A stretch of 64,000 nt of DNA from Candidatus Eiseniibacteriota bacterium. GTDB taxonomy: Bacteria; Orphanbacterota; Orphanbacteria; Orphanbacterales; Orphanbacteraceae. The notes under the pieces are model-generated. The model did no database searches. It had not been told where the DNA came from and worked only from the letters and a program-made list of their open reading frames with translations. Location of the stretch: the NCBI GenBank assembly GCA_029262235.1, contig JAJCZU010000004.1, positions 682,001-746,000 of the forward strand, written 5' to 3'. Positions 35,106 to 44,553 of this stretch are shown piece by piece (position 1 is the stretch's first letter; each line of letters begins with the position of its first letter). The position numbers and the translations under genes are program-made.

Positions 35106-36473
35106 TTAATCCGGCTTTTGAATCGAGAGGCGGCGCATGATCTTCAGAAGGCTCGCGTGATCGGCGAGGCCGAGATCCTCGGCCGTCTGTGTGATATGCC
35201 AGTCGTTTCTATCGAGCGCCCGTACCACGATCCGGCGTTCGGCTTCGCGCTTCTGATCCTGGAAGGACGTCGCCTGCGTTGCCTCGCCGGTCGCCGCGCC
35301 GCTCTCCGTGCCGCCGCCGACATGCGCGAGAAGGTCCGCGCCGAGCGTTTCGCCTTCGGCGAAGATGAGCATGCGTTCGATCGCGTTCCGAAGCTCGCGC
35401 ACGTTGTTGTTACGCCACTTCATTCCCGCCAGAGCCTCCGCGAGCGGCGCTTCGACCGGAACCGGCTTTCGCCCGAGTTTCGCAGAGAGCGTGCGCACGA
35501 AATGGTCGACGAGAAGGGGGACGTCGGACGGCCGGTCGCGCAGAGCCGGGACACGCACCTCGTGTACGTTGATTCTGTAATAGAGGTCGCGCCGAAAACG
35601 ACCGGCTTCCGCTTCGGCCGCCAGATCGCGGTTCGTGGCCGCGACGACCCGGGCGTCGACCGTGATCGACCGCGTCCCCCCGACGCGCATGAGCGTCTCT
35701 TCTTCGAGAACGCGCAGCAGTTTTGCCTGCATGGAGAGTGGAAGCTCGCCGATTTCGTCGAGGAACAGCGTGCCGCCGCCGGCGGCTTCGAACGCGCCGC
35801 GCCGCGCACGGTCGGCGCTCGTGAACGCGCCCTTCTCGTGTCCGAAGAGCTCACTTTCGACGAGCGTTTCGGGAAGCGCCGCGGCGTTGATCGCAAAGAA
35901 GGGGCCGCGGCTCCGGCCGCTCAGGCGATGCAGTTCGCGCGCCACGAGTTCCTTCCCGGTGCCCGACTCGCCCGTGATTAGAACGGGGCTCGGCACGGGG
36001 GCGAGTTTCGCGATCATCGCGCGCATCGATCGCACGGCGCCGCTTTCGCCCACGATCCCGGTCTCGTCGTCGATCGCGCGCTCGAGTCGCACGATGCGGT
36101 CCTGCATGGTGGCGCTCTCGAGCGCGTTTCGCAGTACCTGCACCACGCGTTCCATCGGTTCGCTCTTGTCGAGAAAGCTGAATGCGCCGAGTTTCACCGC
36201 GCGCACGCAGCGCGCGTAGTCGCCCGTTCCCGTGTAGACCACGACGGGCGTCGTGAGCCCCTGATCGCGAATCGTGTGCAGAAATTCAAAGCCGTCGACG
36301 CCCGGCATTTCGAGATCGAGCAGGATGCAGTCGAAGAGTTCGCTTTCCAGCACCCGGAGCGCGTCCCCGCCGCTTTTCGCGATCGCGGCATCGAACGGCC
36401 CCATGCGGCCGAGATCGTACGCATACTGTTCCGCGAGCGACGCGAGATCTTCGACGATCAATATCCGTTTCAT
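35106..36473 (-). CDS. NtrC-family response regulator (receiver-AAA+-Fis HTH)
   Basis: 455 aa; receiver DCILLDLEMPGVDGFE; Walker A GESGTGKE; ELFGHEKGAFTSA; Fis-like C-terminus HITQTAEDLGLADHASLLKIMRRL. Confidence 0.95.
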   Translation of the reverse strand: MKRILIVEDLASLAEQYAYDLGRMGPFDAAIAKSGGDALRVLESELFDCILLDLEMPGVDGFEFLHTIRDQGLTTPVVVYTGTGDYARCVRAVKLGAFSFLDKSEPMERVVQVLRNALESATMQDRIVRLERAIDDETGIVGESGAVRSMRAMIAKLAPVPSPVLITGESGTGKELVARELHRLSGRSRGPFFAINAAALPETLVESELFGHEKGAFTSADRARRGAFEAAGGGTLFLDEIGELPLSMQAKLLRVLEEETLMRVGGTRSITVDARVVAATNRDLAAEAEAGRFRRDLYYRINVHEVRVPALRDRPSDVPLLVDHFVRTLSAKLGRKPVPVEAPLAEALAGMKWRNNNVRELRNAIERMLIFAEGETLGADLLAHVGGGTESGAATGEATQATSFQDQKREAERRIVVRALDRNDWHITQTAEDLGLADHASLLKIMRRLSIQKPD

Positions 36474-38161
36474 CGCTGCTCCCCTTCGGTCTCGCTCACG
36501 GGAAAGAGCACGCGGAATTCCGTGCCGTGCCCTTCTTTCGAATCGAATTCGATCCTGCCGCCGTGATCCGTCACGAGCCGGCGCACGATCGTAAGCCCGA
36601 GGCCCGACCCGGTTTTTTTCGTCGTGAAGAAGTCTTCGAACACGCGCGCGGCCGTTTCGTCGCTCATGCCGGGGCCCTCGTCCCGCACGCGAAAGAGCAC
36701 CCCCGCATTGGTGCCCGCATCCGTACCCGCGGGCATACGTAATGTTTCAATCGTAAGCGTTCCGACCGTTTCCCGCATGCTCTCCCACGCGTTTCGAATC
36801 AGGTTCTCTACGATGCGACGCAGATCCGTCTCGTTCGCGCGAATGAGCGGGATCGTGTCGTCGAGCGCGGCCTGCACGGTAACCCCGCGCTCGGGAACGC
36901 CCGCGAGCGCTGCCCGGATCGTGTCGTTCAGCGAGCACAGGCGCCACTCGGTTTCCGGGCGAAGGCGCTCGTAGTTCGTCGCGAGTTCTTCAAGATAGGC
37001 AAGGCTCTGCTCCGCGCTCCCGCGTCTCTCCGTCCAGACCGTGCCGAGTTCGGCCGGGTTGCTCACCGGGATCCCGGCCATGTGACGAAAGATGTTCCGA
37101 AGGGGGGCGAGTCCGTTCTTGAGGTCATGATTTACCTGGCGCGCGAGGTCGCCGATGGCCGCCCGGCGTTCCGCGGATCGGATCGCGTCGGCGTTGCGCA
37201 CGATGCGAGTCTTCATTTCTTCGAGCAGTCCGGCCAGTTGCCCGACTTCGTCGCTTCGGTTCATGCGAAACGAAACGGCGGGGCGGTCGAGGTCGAACGA
37301 GGAAGCGCGCGTGGCGAGCGAGCGAAGCGGCGCGGAGATCCGCGAGGCGAACCAGAGCGAGAGAAGCAGAAGCCCCGCGCCCGTGGCGCCGAGCGTGAGG
37401 AGCAGATTGCGCCGGGCGGCCGCGCGCGCGGCTTCGAAATCACCACCGTTCCAGCTTACGAGAAACGCATGCTCCGTCCGCGCGCCGCGGTCATCAACGT
37501 ATGATATCGGAAACGCGCGCGTGAAAATGCGCTCGGTACTGTGCACGTCTTCGTTCGTTGCGGTGTGAAATGTCACACGTGTGTCGGGATCGGCACGAAG
37601 CCGGGTGAACAGCGGGTTTCCGATCGCGACTCCGCCGGCCAGTACCAGGTTCCTGCCCGACAGGGAGAACGAGTGCGTCGCGATCCATGCGCGCTCCCTG
37701 CGATCAGCGAAGCCGATTTCCGTTGCCGCGCCGTCTTCGAACATTGCCGCCGCCGCGCCCGTGAACAGCGCGCGTTTCGTTCCGAACTCGTTTCGAAAAT
37801 GTCCGGACGAGAGAACGATACCGGTTTCGTCCAGCAGGTAGAGCACGTCGAACCCCGTGAGGCGGGCATAGATTCCGGCCGCATCGAGGACGCGCGCGCT
37901 TTCGGTCTGTCCGGCGAGAATGGCCGCGCGCACTTCGCTGTCGCTTCGAAAGCTTTCTTCGATCGCGGCGAGTTTCTGTTCGACCGCGGTCTGCTCCCGC
38001 TTCCAGTTCACTCGGAACGCGTCGAACCGACGCTCCGCTCCTTCGCTTCGCTCCGCACGCGCGCGCGCGTCTTCGTTCCTGTCGAGAATCGTACCGACAA
38101 TAGCGAGCGGTACGAGCACGAGGAAGAACGACGCGAGAACGATATGGGAGCGAAGGTTCAA
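36470..38161 (-). CDS. Sensor histidine kinase (membrane, HAMP-like region, NtrB-like)
   Basis: TTG start (TTGA overlap with upstream stop): LNLRSHIVLASFFLVLVPLAIVG; second TM; H-box VNHDLKNGLAPLRN; N/G boxes ENLIRNAWES, DEGPGMSDE, GSGLGLTIVRRLV. Confidence 0.92.
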   Translation of the reverse strand: MNLRSHIVLASFFLVLVPLAIVGTILDRNEDARARAERSEGAERRFDAFRVNWKREQTAVEQKLAAIEESFRSDSEVRAAILAGQTESARVLDAAGIYARLTGFDVLYLLDETGIVLSSGHFRNEFGTKRALFTGAAAAMFEDGAATEIGFADRRERAWIATHSFSLSGRNLVLAGGVAIGNPLFTRLRADPDTRVTFHTATNEDVHSTERIFTRAFPISYVDDRGARTEHAFLVSWNGGDFEAARAAARRNLLLTLGATGAGLLLLSLWFASRISAPLRSLATRASSFDLDRPAVSFRMNRSDEVGQLAGLLEEMKTRIVRNADAIRSAERRAAIGDLARQVNHDLKNGLAPLRNIFRHMAGIPVSNPAELGTVWTERRGSAEQSLAYLEELATNYERLRPETEWRLCSLNDTIRAALAGVPERGVTVQAALDDTIPLIRANETDLRRIVENLIRNAWESMRETVGTLTIETLRMPAGTDAGTNAGVLFRVRDEGPGMSDETAARVFEDFFTTKKTGSGLGLTIVRRLVTDHGGRIEFDSKEGHGTEFRVLFPVSETEGEQR

Positions 38162-39627
38162 CGCATGTCCCCGGTTCTCCCGACACGGTCGAAACGCGGA
38201 TAGCCGTTGGCGTCGAACGCGAGATTGCGGATCGAGGGGTGCACGACGACGGCCGAACGGACGCCGACGAGCGCCGCCCAGTGCCCGCCCCACGGAATCA
38301 CATGGTCGAGCGTTTTCGCGAGATCGCCCGTCTCGCTGTCCGGAATCCTGACAGCCACGACATACGCTGATGCCTCGCCGGCCTCGAGCGAGCCGTACCA
38401 GTCGTTCGCCCCGGGCAGCCCCGCCGCCTTCAGGTTCGCGAACCGTTCGTCCTCGCGGGCGCGTGCGACGAAGCGTTCCGCAAGGGCGCGGGCGTCGGGA
38501 CGCCAGGCAGGGTAGACCACGCGCTCGTCGATCCGCTTGGGGGAGGATCGCGCCGACTTCTGCCTCGTGGCTTTGCCCGACACGGTGCCGGACCATGCGC
38601 TCGTGCGTACGGGAAGAGCGGATGCGAGCGTGGCATCCTTTTCCGTAATCGACTGACCGAGCGTAAGTAGATCCGTGTTGCGGGTCACGATCATGAGGAC
38701 CTCTTCTCCCGCCGATTCGACGATTCCGTAGCCACCGCGTTCCCCCAGTTTCCAGGCGGCCGCGTCGCGTACGAATGCGATGTCGTGCTCGTCGCGAATG
38801 AGTTCGATCTCGCGCCTCTGCTTCTTGCCCCGGCCGGCGTGTTCGACGTTGCCGGTCTTGACCAGCACGGGAACCTTCATGAGCGGGGATTCAGCGGGAT
38901 GGGGCGCCCGGGTCGATTTGTTTCGTGTGAGAAGGAAGTCGCTCGGGTAGGTTGCGGGACCGGGGTCGAGCGCCCATGCTCCCGTGCCCATCGGCATTTC
39001 TGAACCCCCCCGCGCCTGTTTTCCCCTCTTCGTAAGGGACGCGCCCGGTTGTGCAAGTGCGCGGATCAGGTCGCGCGGCTCTCCCGGCCATTTGATCTGG
39101 AGCGAAGTCAGTCCCGCCTCGCTCGCGCTTTCCACAAGATCACGCATGGTCGCGGGCGCCCCTGGAATGCCGCGCGCGCGCTGCCACGCCTCGAGCCAGC
39201 TCCGCGCGGTGACGCCTCTTCCGTCAAGCCATCCCGCAGGGGCGAGAGTGAACAGCCACTCCGTGCTGTCCTTCGACACGGACCATTCGCTCGCGCCGCA
39301 CGCCCGCACGTTCCCTTCGCAGTCGAGACGAATCAGCGGCTCGTACAGCATGCCGAAAAGAATGCGCTCGGCGTCGTTCGAGGCCACGGGCGCGCGCCCG
39401 GGGTCGACATCACCCATGACCGCGATCACGATCGGATCGCCGTCGTCGATCGTGTCCCCCGGCTTCGCGAGGCACGGGTCCGTCTTCGGCGCCGGGCGCA
39501 CGATGTCCCCCTCGGGGACCGTCGCCGGCCCGCAACCGGTCACGCCCGCGAACAGGAACCCCCCGCACATTGTCAGCGCGGCCCAGAACAACACCGGCCC
39601 ATGCCTGCTGCTCTCTTTTTGTCTCAT
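38158..39627 (-). CDS. Solute-binding-protein-like (SBP family 5-like) lipoprotein
   Basis: Lipobox FAGVTGCGP; ILFGMLYEPLIRLDCEGNVRACGASEWSVSKDSTEWLFTLAPAGWLDGRGVTARSWLEAWQRA. Confidence 0.78.
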   Translation of the reverse strand: MRQKESSRHGPVLFWAALTMCGGFLFAGVTGCGPATVPEGDIVRPAPKTDPCLAKPGDTIDDGDPIVIAVMGDVDPGRAPVASNDAERILFGMLYEPLIRLDCEGNVRACGASEWSVSKDSTEWLFTLAPAGWLDGRGVTARSWLEAWQRARGIPGAPATMRDLVESASEAGLTSLQIKWPGEPRDLIRALAQPGASLTKRGKQARGGSEMPMGTGAWALDPGPATYPSDFLLTRNKSTRAPHPAESPLMKVPVLVKTGNVEHAGRGKKQRREIELIRDEHDIAFVRDAAAWKLGERGGYGIVESAGEEVLMIVTRNTDLLTLGQSITEKDATLASALPVRTSAWSGTVSGKATRQKSARSSPKRIDERVVYPAWRPDARALAERFVARAREDERFANLKAAGLPGANDWYGSLEAGEASAYVVAVRIPDSETGDLAKTLDHVIPWGGHWAALVGVRSAVVVHPSIRNLAFDANGYPRFDRVGRTGDMR

Positions 39628-39783
39628 TCGTCTACTCCCTGGTATTGATCGCTTCTGCCGTTTCCGGCAGCCAACACTCTCACTTTCACCAAGCATTACC
39701 CGCTCGGGGCTTCGGAATCAACGGCTGTGATGAGTACAGGCCCGGACTTGCGGAAGAGTTCCCGCCGTGCCATTCTCGCCACT

Positions 39784-40377
39784 ATGAAACGAGAACGAGC
39801 CGAACAGTACTTCGATGCCCAGGCCCCCGTGTACGATTTTACGCGCCGGCTCTTCCTGACCGGGCGTGCGCGGGCGGTTTCCGCGCTCGCCGTGCGTCCC
39901 GGAGACCGGGTGGCCGACTGGGGGTGCGGAACCGGCCTCAATTTCCCGCTGATCGAGAAGCAGGGACCGGCGGAGATTATCGGTATCGACGCGTCCGAGG
40001 GGATGCTTCGCTCGGCCCGGGCCCGCCTGCCCGGCGCCCGCATTATAAAAGCCGACATGACCACGTTTCTTCTCGAGCCGCCCGTCGATCGGGCGCTCTG
40101 CTCGTACGCGCTCTCGCTCGTCGACGACTGGGAGGAGACGATCCGCAACATGAAGCGCGGCCTCGCCCCCGGCGGCCGGCTCGTGCTGCACGATTTCCAT
40201 CCGCTCGCCGGCGGCATGAAAGTGTTCGACGGGCTCTTTCGCTGGTGGATCGGGATTCACGGCGCCGTGCCGACGCGCCCCCTGCATGCATTTCTCTCAG
40301 GCGAGTTTCAACATGTGGAGCAGATCGTGCCGAGAATGGGGTTTTATGCCGTGCATGTGGCCGAAGGGCCGAAGTGA
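39784..40377 (+). CDS. Class I SAM-dependent methyltransferase
   Basis: MKRERAEQYFDAQAPVYDFTRRLFLTG...VADWGCGTGLNFPLIE...GIDASEGMLRSARARLPGARIIKADM. Confidence 0.9.
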   Translation: MKRERAEQYFDAQAPVYDFTRRLFLTGRARAVSALAVRPGDRVADWGCGTGLNFPLIEKQGPAEIIGIDASEGMLRSARARLPGARIIKADMTTFLLEPPVDRALCSYALSLVDDWEETIRNMKRGLAPGGRLVLHDFHPLAGGMKVFDGLFRWWIGIHGAVPTRPLHAFLSGEFQHVEQIVPRMGFYAVHVAEGPK

Positions 40378-40427
40378 GAAGAGAGAGCAGGAGTGAGAGT
40401 GAGAGAAGTTGCTCCGCCGAGCGCGGA

Positions 40428-41705
40428 TTACTCGTCGGGAGTCGACGAGGCGACTTCGCCTTCGAGTCCTTCCGGATCGACCGTGGCCGCCGCGGGCGCC
40501 ATCCCTTCGGGGAGCGGAATCTCCGTGTCGAAAATGTTCATGAAGCGTGTCTGAGCCGAAGCCTTCGCCGCTTTGTCGTGCGCGTCCAGAATGCTGGCAA
40601 GAAAATGGTCCGGCGAGAAGTTCGCCTCCACATACTGCAGCGCGTTCTCGGTCAGTTCGCTCCGCAGTTCCATATCGACAAGCAGCTGGAAGAGTGACTT
40701 GCTGAACGCCTCCGGATCGACCGGCGGAACATGAAGCCCCGTGCGCCCGTTCTCGATCAGATGCGGAATCCCGCCCGTCTCCGTCGCCACAATCGCCGTC
40801 CCGCCGAACATCGCCTCTGCCGTGTAACGGTTCATCGCGCCGAAGCGATGCGGCGCCGCGAGAATGTCGATTGCCGCATGAAACGCCGGCATGTCCGTGA
40901 ACTGCGTCCAGAACGTGATCTGATCGCGCACGCCCAGGTTCGCCGCGTGACGGTTCAGCTCGTCGAGATTCGCCGCCATCGGATCCGGGTCGCGCCCGAC
41001 GACCCACACCCGCGGGCGAAGCCCCCGTTTCGCGACCAGTTCGAGCGCGTCGATCATTAGATCGATCCCGTTCTTGGGTAACAGTTCGCCGATCACGCCG
41101 ATCACGAGTTCGTCCGGGCTGACGCCCAGCCGGTCGCGCAGCGATTCGCCACGCTCCGGCGCGTTTTCGTCGAGCGGATTGACGAGCGGCTGCAGCGAGT
41201 GCAAACGATACAGCGCCTTCTGATTCTTCGGCGGCAGTTCGCTCATGAGGATCTGCTCGACCGCCACCGTGTCCGGCACGATCAGGTCCGCGTACCGGAA
41301 CATCGGGCTGATCAGGTCCTCGGGGGTCAGGCCCGGCTGCACATGAGCGATCGTAGGAAGGCCGAGCATTTTCGCCGCTGGTAGAAACGATGCCAGAGAA
41401 GGAATGCTCATCGAGTGAACGAGTTCGATCTCGTTCGCCCGCAGCGCGCTGAACGTGCACGCCACATTCGCGATGAATTCCCAGGGTCGGTTCTTCCGTA
41501 TCGAAGCGCTCGGGAACGCGGTCGTCGCAAACCCTTCCGTCTGAAAGATGGCGAGGTCCGCATCGTCTTCCTGCCCGAATATCACGATCTCCCTGCCCGC
41601 CGCCCGCAGCGCCATCGCCACATCGAGCGCGAACGAAACCTGGGGGAGAACCTTCTCCCCCGGAGCCGCGATAATCGCAATCTTTTTAATGTCTTGTGTA
41701 GTCAT
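40428..41705 (-). CDS. Glycosyltransferase family 4-like protein
   Basis: From MTTQDIKKIAIIAAPGEKVLPQVSFALDVAMALRAAGREIVIFG; VIGVIGELLPKNGIDLMIDALELV; APHRFGAMNRYTAEAMFGGTAIVATETGGIPHLIENGRTGLHVPP. Confidence 0.9.
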   Translation of the reverse strand: MTTQDIKKIAIIAAPGEKVLPQVSFALDVAMALRAAGREIVIFGQEDDADLAIFQTEGFATTAFPSASIRKNRPWEFIANVACTFSALRANEIELVHSMSIPSLASFLPAAKMLGLPTIAHVQPGLTPEDLISPMFRYADLIVPDTVAVEQILMSELPPKNQKALYRLHSLQPLVNPLDENAPERGESLRDRLGVSPDELVIGVIGELLPKNGIDLMIDALELVAKRGLRPRVWVVGRDPDPMAANLDELNRHAANLGVRDQITFWTQFTDMPAFHAAIDILAAPHRFGAMNRYTAEAMFGGTAIVATETGGIPHLIENGRTGLHVPPVDPEAFSKSLFQLLVDMELRSELTENALQYVEANFSPDHFLASILDAHDKAAKASAQTRFMNIFDTEIPLPEGMAPAAATVDPEGLEGEVASSTPDE

Positions 41706-41837
41706 AGCGCCCAGTCCAAGGATCGGAATCGCAGGGTGTTCCCTTGATAGCAAGTTGTCCTATTGGAAACCGGGGGGGACGAATGCGCGAAATGAGGCGA
41801 ATCGGAACGGAATCGTGAGAAGTTTGATCCGCGCGTC

Positions 41838-44183
41838 CTAAAAAGGAAAAAAGACGGGTACGAGCACTACGAGCATGGCCAGGAGCAGAATCGTGAGCGG
41901 CGTACCAATCTTGAGGAAGTCCGATACTTTATAGCCGCCGGCGCCCATGACCAGCAGCCCGGCCTTGGCGCTGAACGGCGTCATGAACGCGACGGAGGCC
42001 GCGAGTGCGATCCCCATCATGAGTGTGCGCGGATTGATCCCCATCTGCTGGGCGGCCTGGATCGAAACGGGGGTCAGAAGCACCACCGCCGGCGCGCCGT
42101 CCAGGCTCTGACTCAGGATGCTCGCAAGCACGACGAGACCGGCGAGCACGGCGTACGGCCCGTACGATCCCGTAAGGTCGATCACTGTTGTGGAGAGCAG
42201 CATGGCCGCGCCCGTGCGCTCCATCGCGATGCCGAGCGGCAGGATGGCCGCCACGAGAAACAGCGCTCTCCATTCCACCGCCCGATACGCCTCGGTCATC
42301 GTGATCGCTCCACTCGCCGCAACAAACACCGCACCGGCAAACGCCGCGATATGAACAGGCTGCCAGCCTGTAACGACCAGAAGAATCATCAGGAGCAGCC
42401 CGCCGATCGCGAACGGGGCCTTCGCTTGATTGGCCGGTTTCTGCGCGCGACGGGAGAGGGTGACGAAGTTCGGGTCGGAGCCGAAGATGTGAATCTTTCT
42501 CCACGGCCCCTGCACGAGAAGCGCGTCACCGAAACGGAGTGGAGTATTCGCGAGCCCTGTGTGAACAGGCTCACCCTCCCTCCAGATCGCCAGTACCTGG
42601 AGACCGTATTTCTCCGCGAAGCGAAGATCCGTCAGCGTGCGGCCGGCGACGTTCGAGCGCGGCGAGATCGCTGCTTCGACAAGCCCGATGTCATCGCTCA
42701 TGATGACCGAATCCGTCACGTTCTGCTCGATCTGCACGTTCCCGAGAAGGGCGACCCGCCTGATGCGGTCCGGATCACCGATGACCAGCAGACAGTCGGC
42801 GGGGCGAATTTCCTCCTTCGGGTCGAGCGCAGGCAGCATCTCTTCTCCCCGCATGATCGCGGCGATCGTAAGCCCCGTGAGCTCACCCAGCCTGCTCTCT
42901 TCGATCGTCGTCGACGAAAGGGCCGAAGTCGACGGCACGCGGAGCAGAAAGATGTGTCCTTCGAGATTGCGGAACGCCGAGGGCCCGCGCGAAGACACTT
43001 CGAGATCCCGTCTCTGGCTGAGAGATTCGATCTCGTCGGGCGCGCCGAGAACGAGAATTTCGTCGCCGACCCGCAGTCTCAGATCGGCCAGCTCCGTGTT
43101 CATCAGTTTTGCGCCGCGCCGAACCCCGGCGACCACGACATGAAACTTCCCGCGGAATCCGATCCCCCGCAATGTTTTGCCTACGAGCTGGGAATCGGGC
43201 CGAATCACGGCGGTCATCCCGGTCATGCGCCTCGCGGCTTTCGAAAAGCTGTCGTGAAGCCCCTGCTCTTCGATCTCGACATCGCGCACGCGGAGCAGCT
43301 CTTGGATGTCCGTCCGCGGGCCCTTTACGAGCAGCACATCCCCTTCACCGAGTACCGTTTCGCCGTCCGGCGCGAGATGCTTGCGTCCCTTGTGCAGGAC
43401 ACCGACCACCTGCAGTCCCAGGGCTTTGCCGAACTCCGTTTCGCCAAGCGTCATCCCGTCCAGCTTCGATCCGATCGGAATGCGGATGGAAAACATTTCT
43501 TCCGCAAGCCGGTACGTGCGGGCGAGCCTTTTCTGCGAGGTTGAGAGAGAGCTGATATTGCGATCGGGGAGCAGTCGCTTTCCGGCGAAGACCATATAGA
43601 GAATCCCCGTGGCGACGAAGATCAATCCGATCGGCGTGAAGTCGAAGAGGCCGAACGGTTCGAATCCGCGCTCGCGCAGCATTTCCGCCGCCAGAATATT
43701 GGGGGGAGTCCCGACGAGCGTCACCATGCCGCCGAGGATCGCGCCGAAAGCGAGGGGCAGGAACAGGCGTGACGGGGAGACATCGGACTTTCGGCAGATG
43801 CTCGCTACCGCGGGAAGCAGCATGGCGGTGGCCGCGATATTGTTCATGAAGGCCGAAAGCGTCGCGGAAACAAGCATCACGGTGATCAGGAGCAGGGTCT
43901 CGCGGTTGCCGATCAATCGGTGCACCCCGCTGCCGACCGCATCGGCCACTCCCGTGCGAAGCAGCGCCGTGGAAACGAAGAAGATGGAACCCATCGTGAT
44001 GACCGCGGGTGACGCGAATCCGCCGAATGCCTCGGCGGGAGTGATAAAGCGAGCGAGAATCAGGATCAGAAGCCCGATGCAGGCGGTGAGATCGATCGGG
44101 ATCTTCTCAGTGAAGAAAACGTACGCCATCGCCATGATCAGGGCGAAGAGGATGCCGATTTCAATTGTCATGTTCGAAAACAT
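41838..44183 (-). CDS. SLC13/DASS-type (ArsB/NhaD superfamily) transporter with central TrkA-C domains
   Basis: MTIEIGILFALIMAMAYVFFTEKIPIDLTACIGLL...SALFMNNIAATAMLLPA...; repeated TrkA-C-like segments; second TM half with SQSLDGAPAVVLLTPV. Confidence 0.88.
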   Translation of the reverse strand: MFSNMTIEIGILFALIMAMAYVFFTEKIPIDLTACIGLLILILARFITPAEAFGGFASPAVITMGSIFFVSTALLRTGVADAVGSGVHRLIGNRETLLLITVMLVSATLSAFMNNIAATAMLLPAVASICRKSDVSPSRLFLPLAFGAILGGMVTLVGTPPNILAAEMLRERGFEPFGLFDFTPIGLIFVATGILYMVFAGKRLLPDRNISSLSTSQKRLARTYRLAEEMFSIRIPIGSKLDGMTLGETEFGKALGLQVVGVLHKGRKHLAPDGETVLGEGDVLLVKGPRTDIQELLRVRDVEIEEQGLHDSFSKAARRMTGMTAVIRPDSQLVGKTLRGIGFRGKFHVVVAGVRRGAKLMNTELADLRLRVGDEILVLGAPDEIESLSQRRDLEVSSRGPSAFRNLEGHIFLLRVPSTSALSSTTIEESRLGELTGLTIAAIMRGEEMLPALDPKEEIRPADCLLVIGDPDRIRRVALLGNVQIEQNVTDSVIMSDDIGLVEAAISPRSNVAGRTLTDLRFAEKYGLQVLAIWREGEPVHTGLANTPLRFGDALLVQGPWRKIHIFGSDPNFVTLSRRAQKPANQAKAPFAIGGLLLMILLVVTGWQPVHIAAFAGAVFVAASGAITMTEAYRAVEWRALFLVAAILPLGIAMERTGAAMLLSTTVIDLTGSYGPYAVLAGLVVLASILSQSLDGAPAVVLLTPVSIQAAQQMGINPRTLMMGIALAASVAFMTPFSAKAGLLVMGAGGYKVSDFLKIGTPLTILLLAMLVVLVPVFFPF

Positions 44184-44553
44184 AACGACTGGCTGCGATT
44201 GAGTAAAGCATTCGGAAGCCGCAGGCAGGAAGACAGCGCGATTTTGTTCATCATCGCGACGCCGGATCGAGTTCAGGCTCGTCTCTTGCGGGGCCCCTTC
44301 CTCACTCCGCGCAGACCGGTTCGGGGAATCTCCGCCCGTCTGACGCATGAGCGGGTGGCGCGCCGCGCGGGGACACGAGGCCACGGGCTTCTCACATCTT
44401 CACTTCGCGAACAGGCCGGTCCCCGGAGCCCGTGAGGCCCATTGGCCGTCAGCCAGGACGAGCGGGCGGAGGGGATCCGGCGCTGGAGACCGCGTTTTAC
44501 GTATGATTGACACAGCCGGTGCGTTGGAGACCTGATAAAATAGGAAACGACTC

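Noticed and set aside
36470-38596. Long N-terminal extension of the sensor kinase ORF (708 aa)
   Set aside because: First ~145 residues are the out-of-frame overlap with the upstream lipoprotein gene; the TTG at 38161 gives a TM-starting kinase.
40376-40412. Purine-rich GAGA tract between methyltransferase and glycosyltransferase genes
   Set aside because: Low-complexity intergenic sequence; no structure or conserved motif to support a function.
44507-44541. TTGACA...TAAAAT promoter for the OmpR-type regulator
   Set aside because: Spacing of about 23 bp is too long for a standard promoter; not called.
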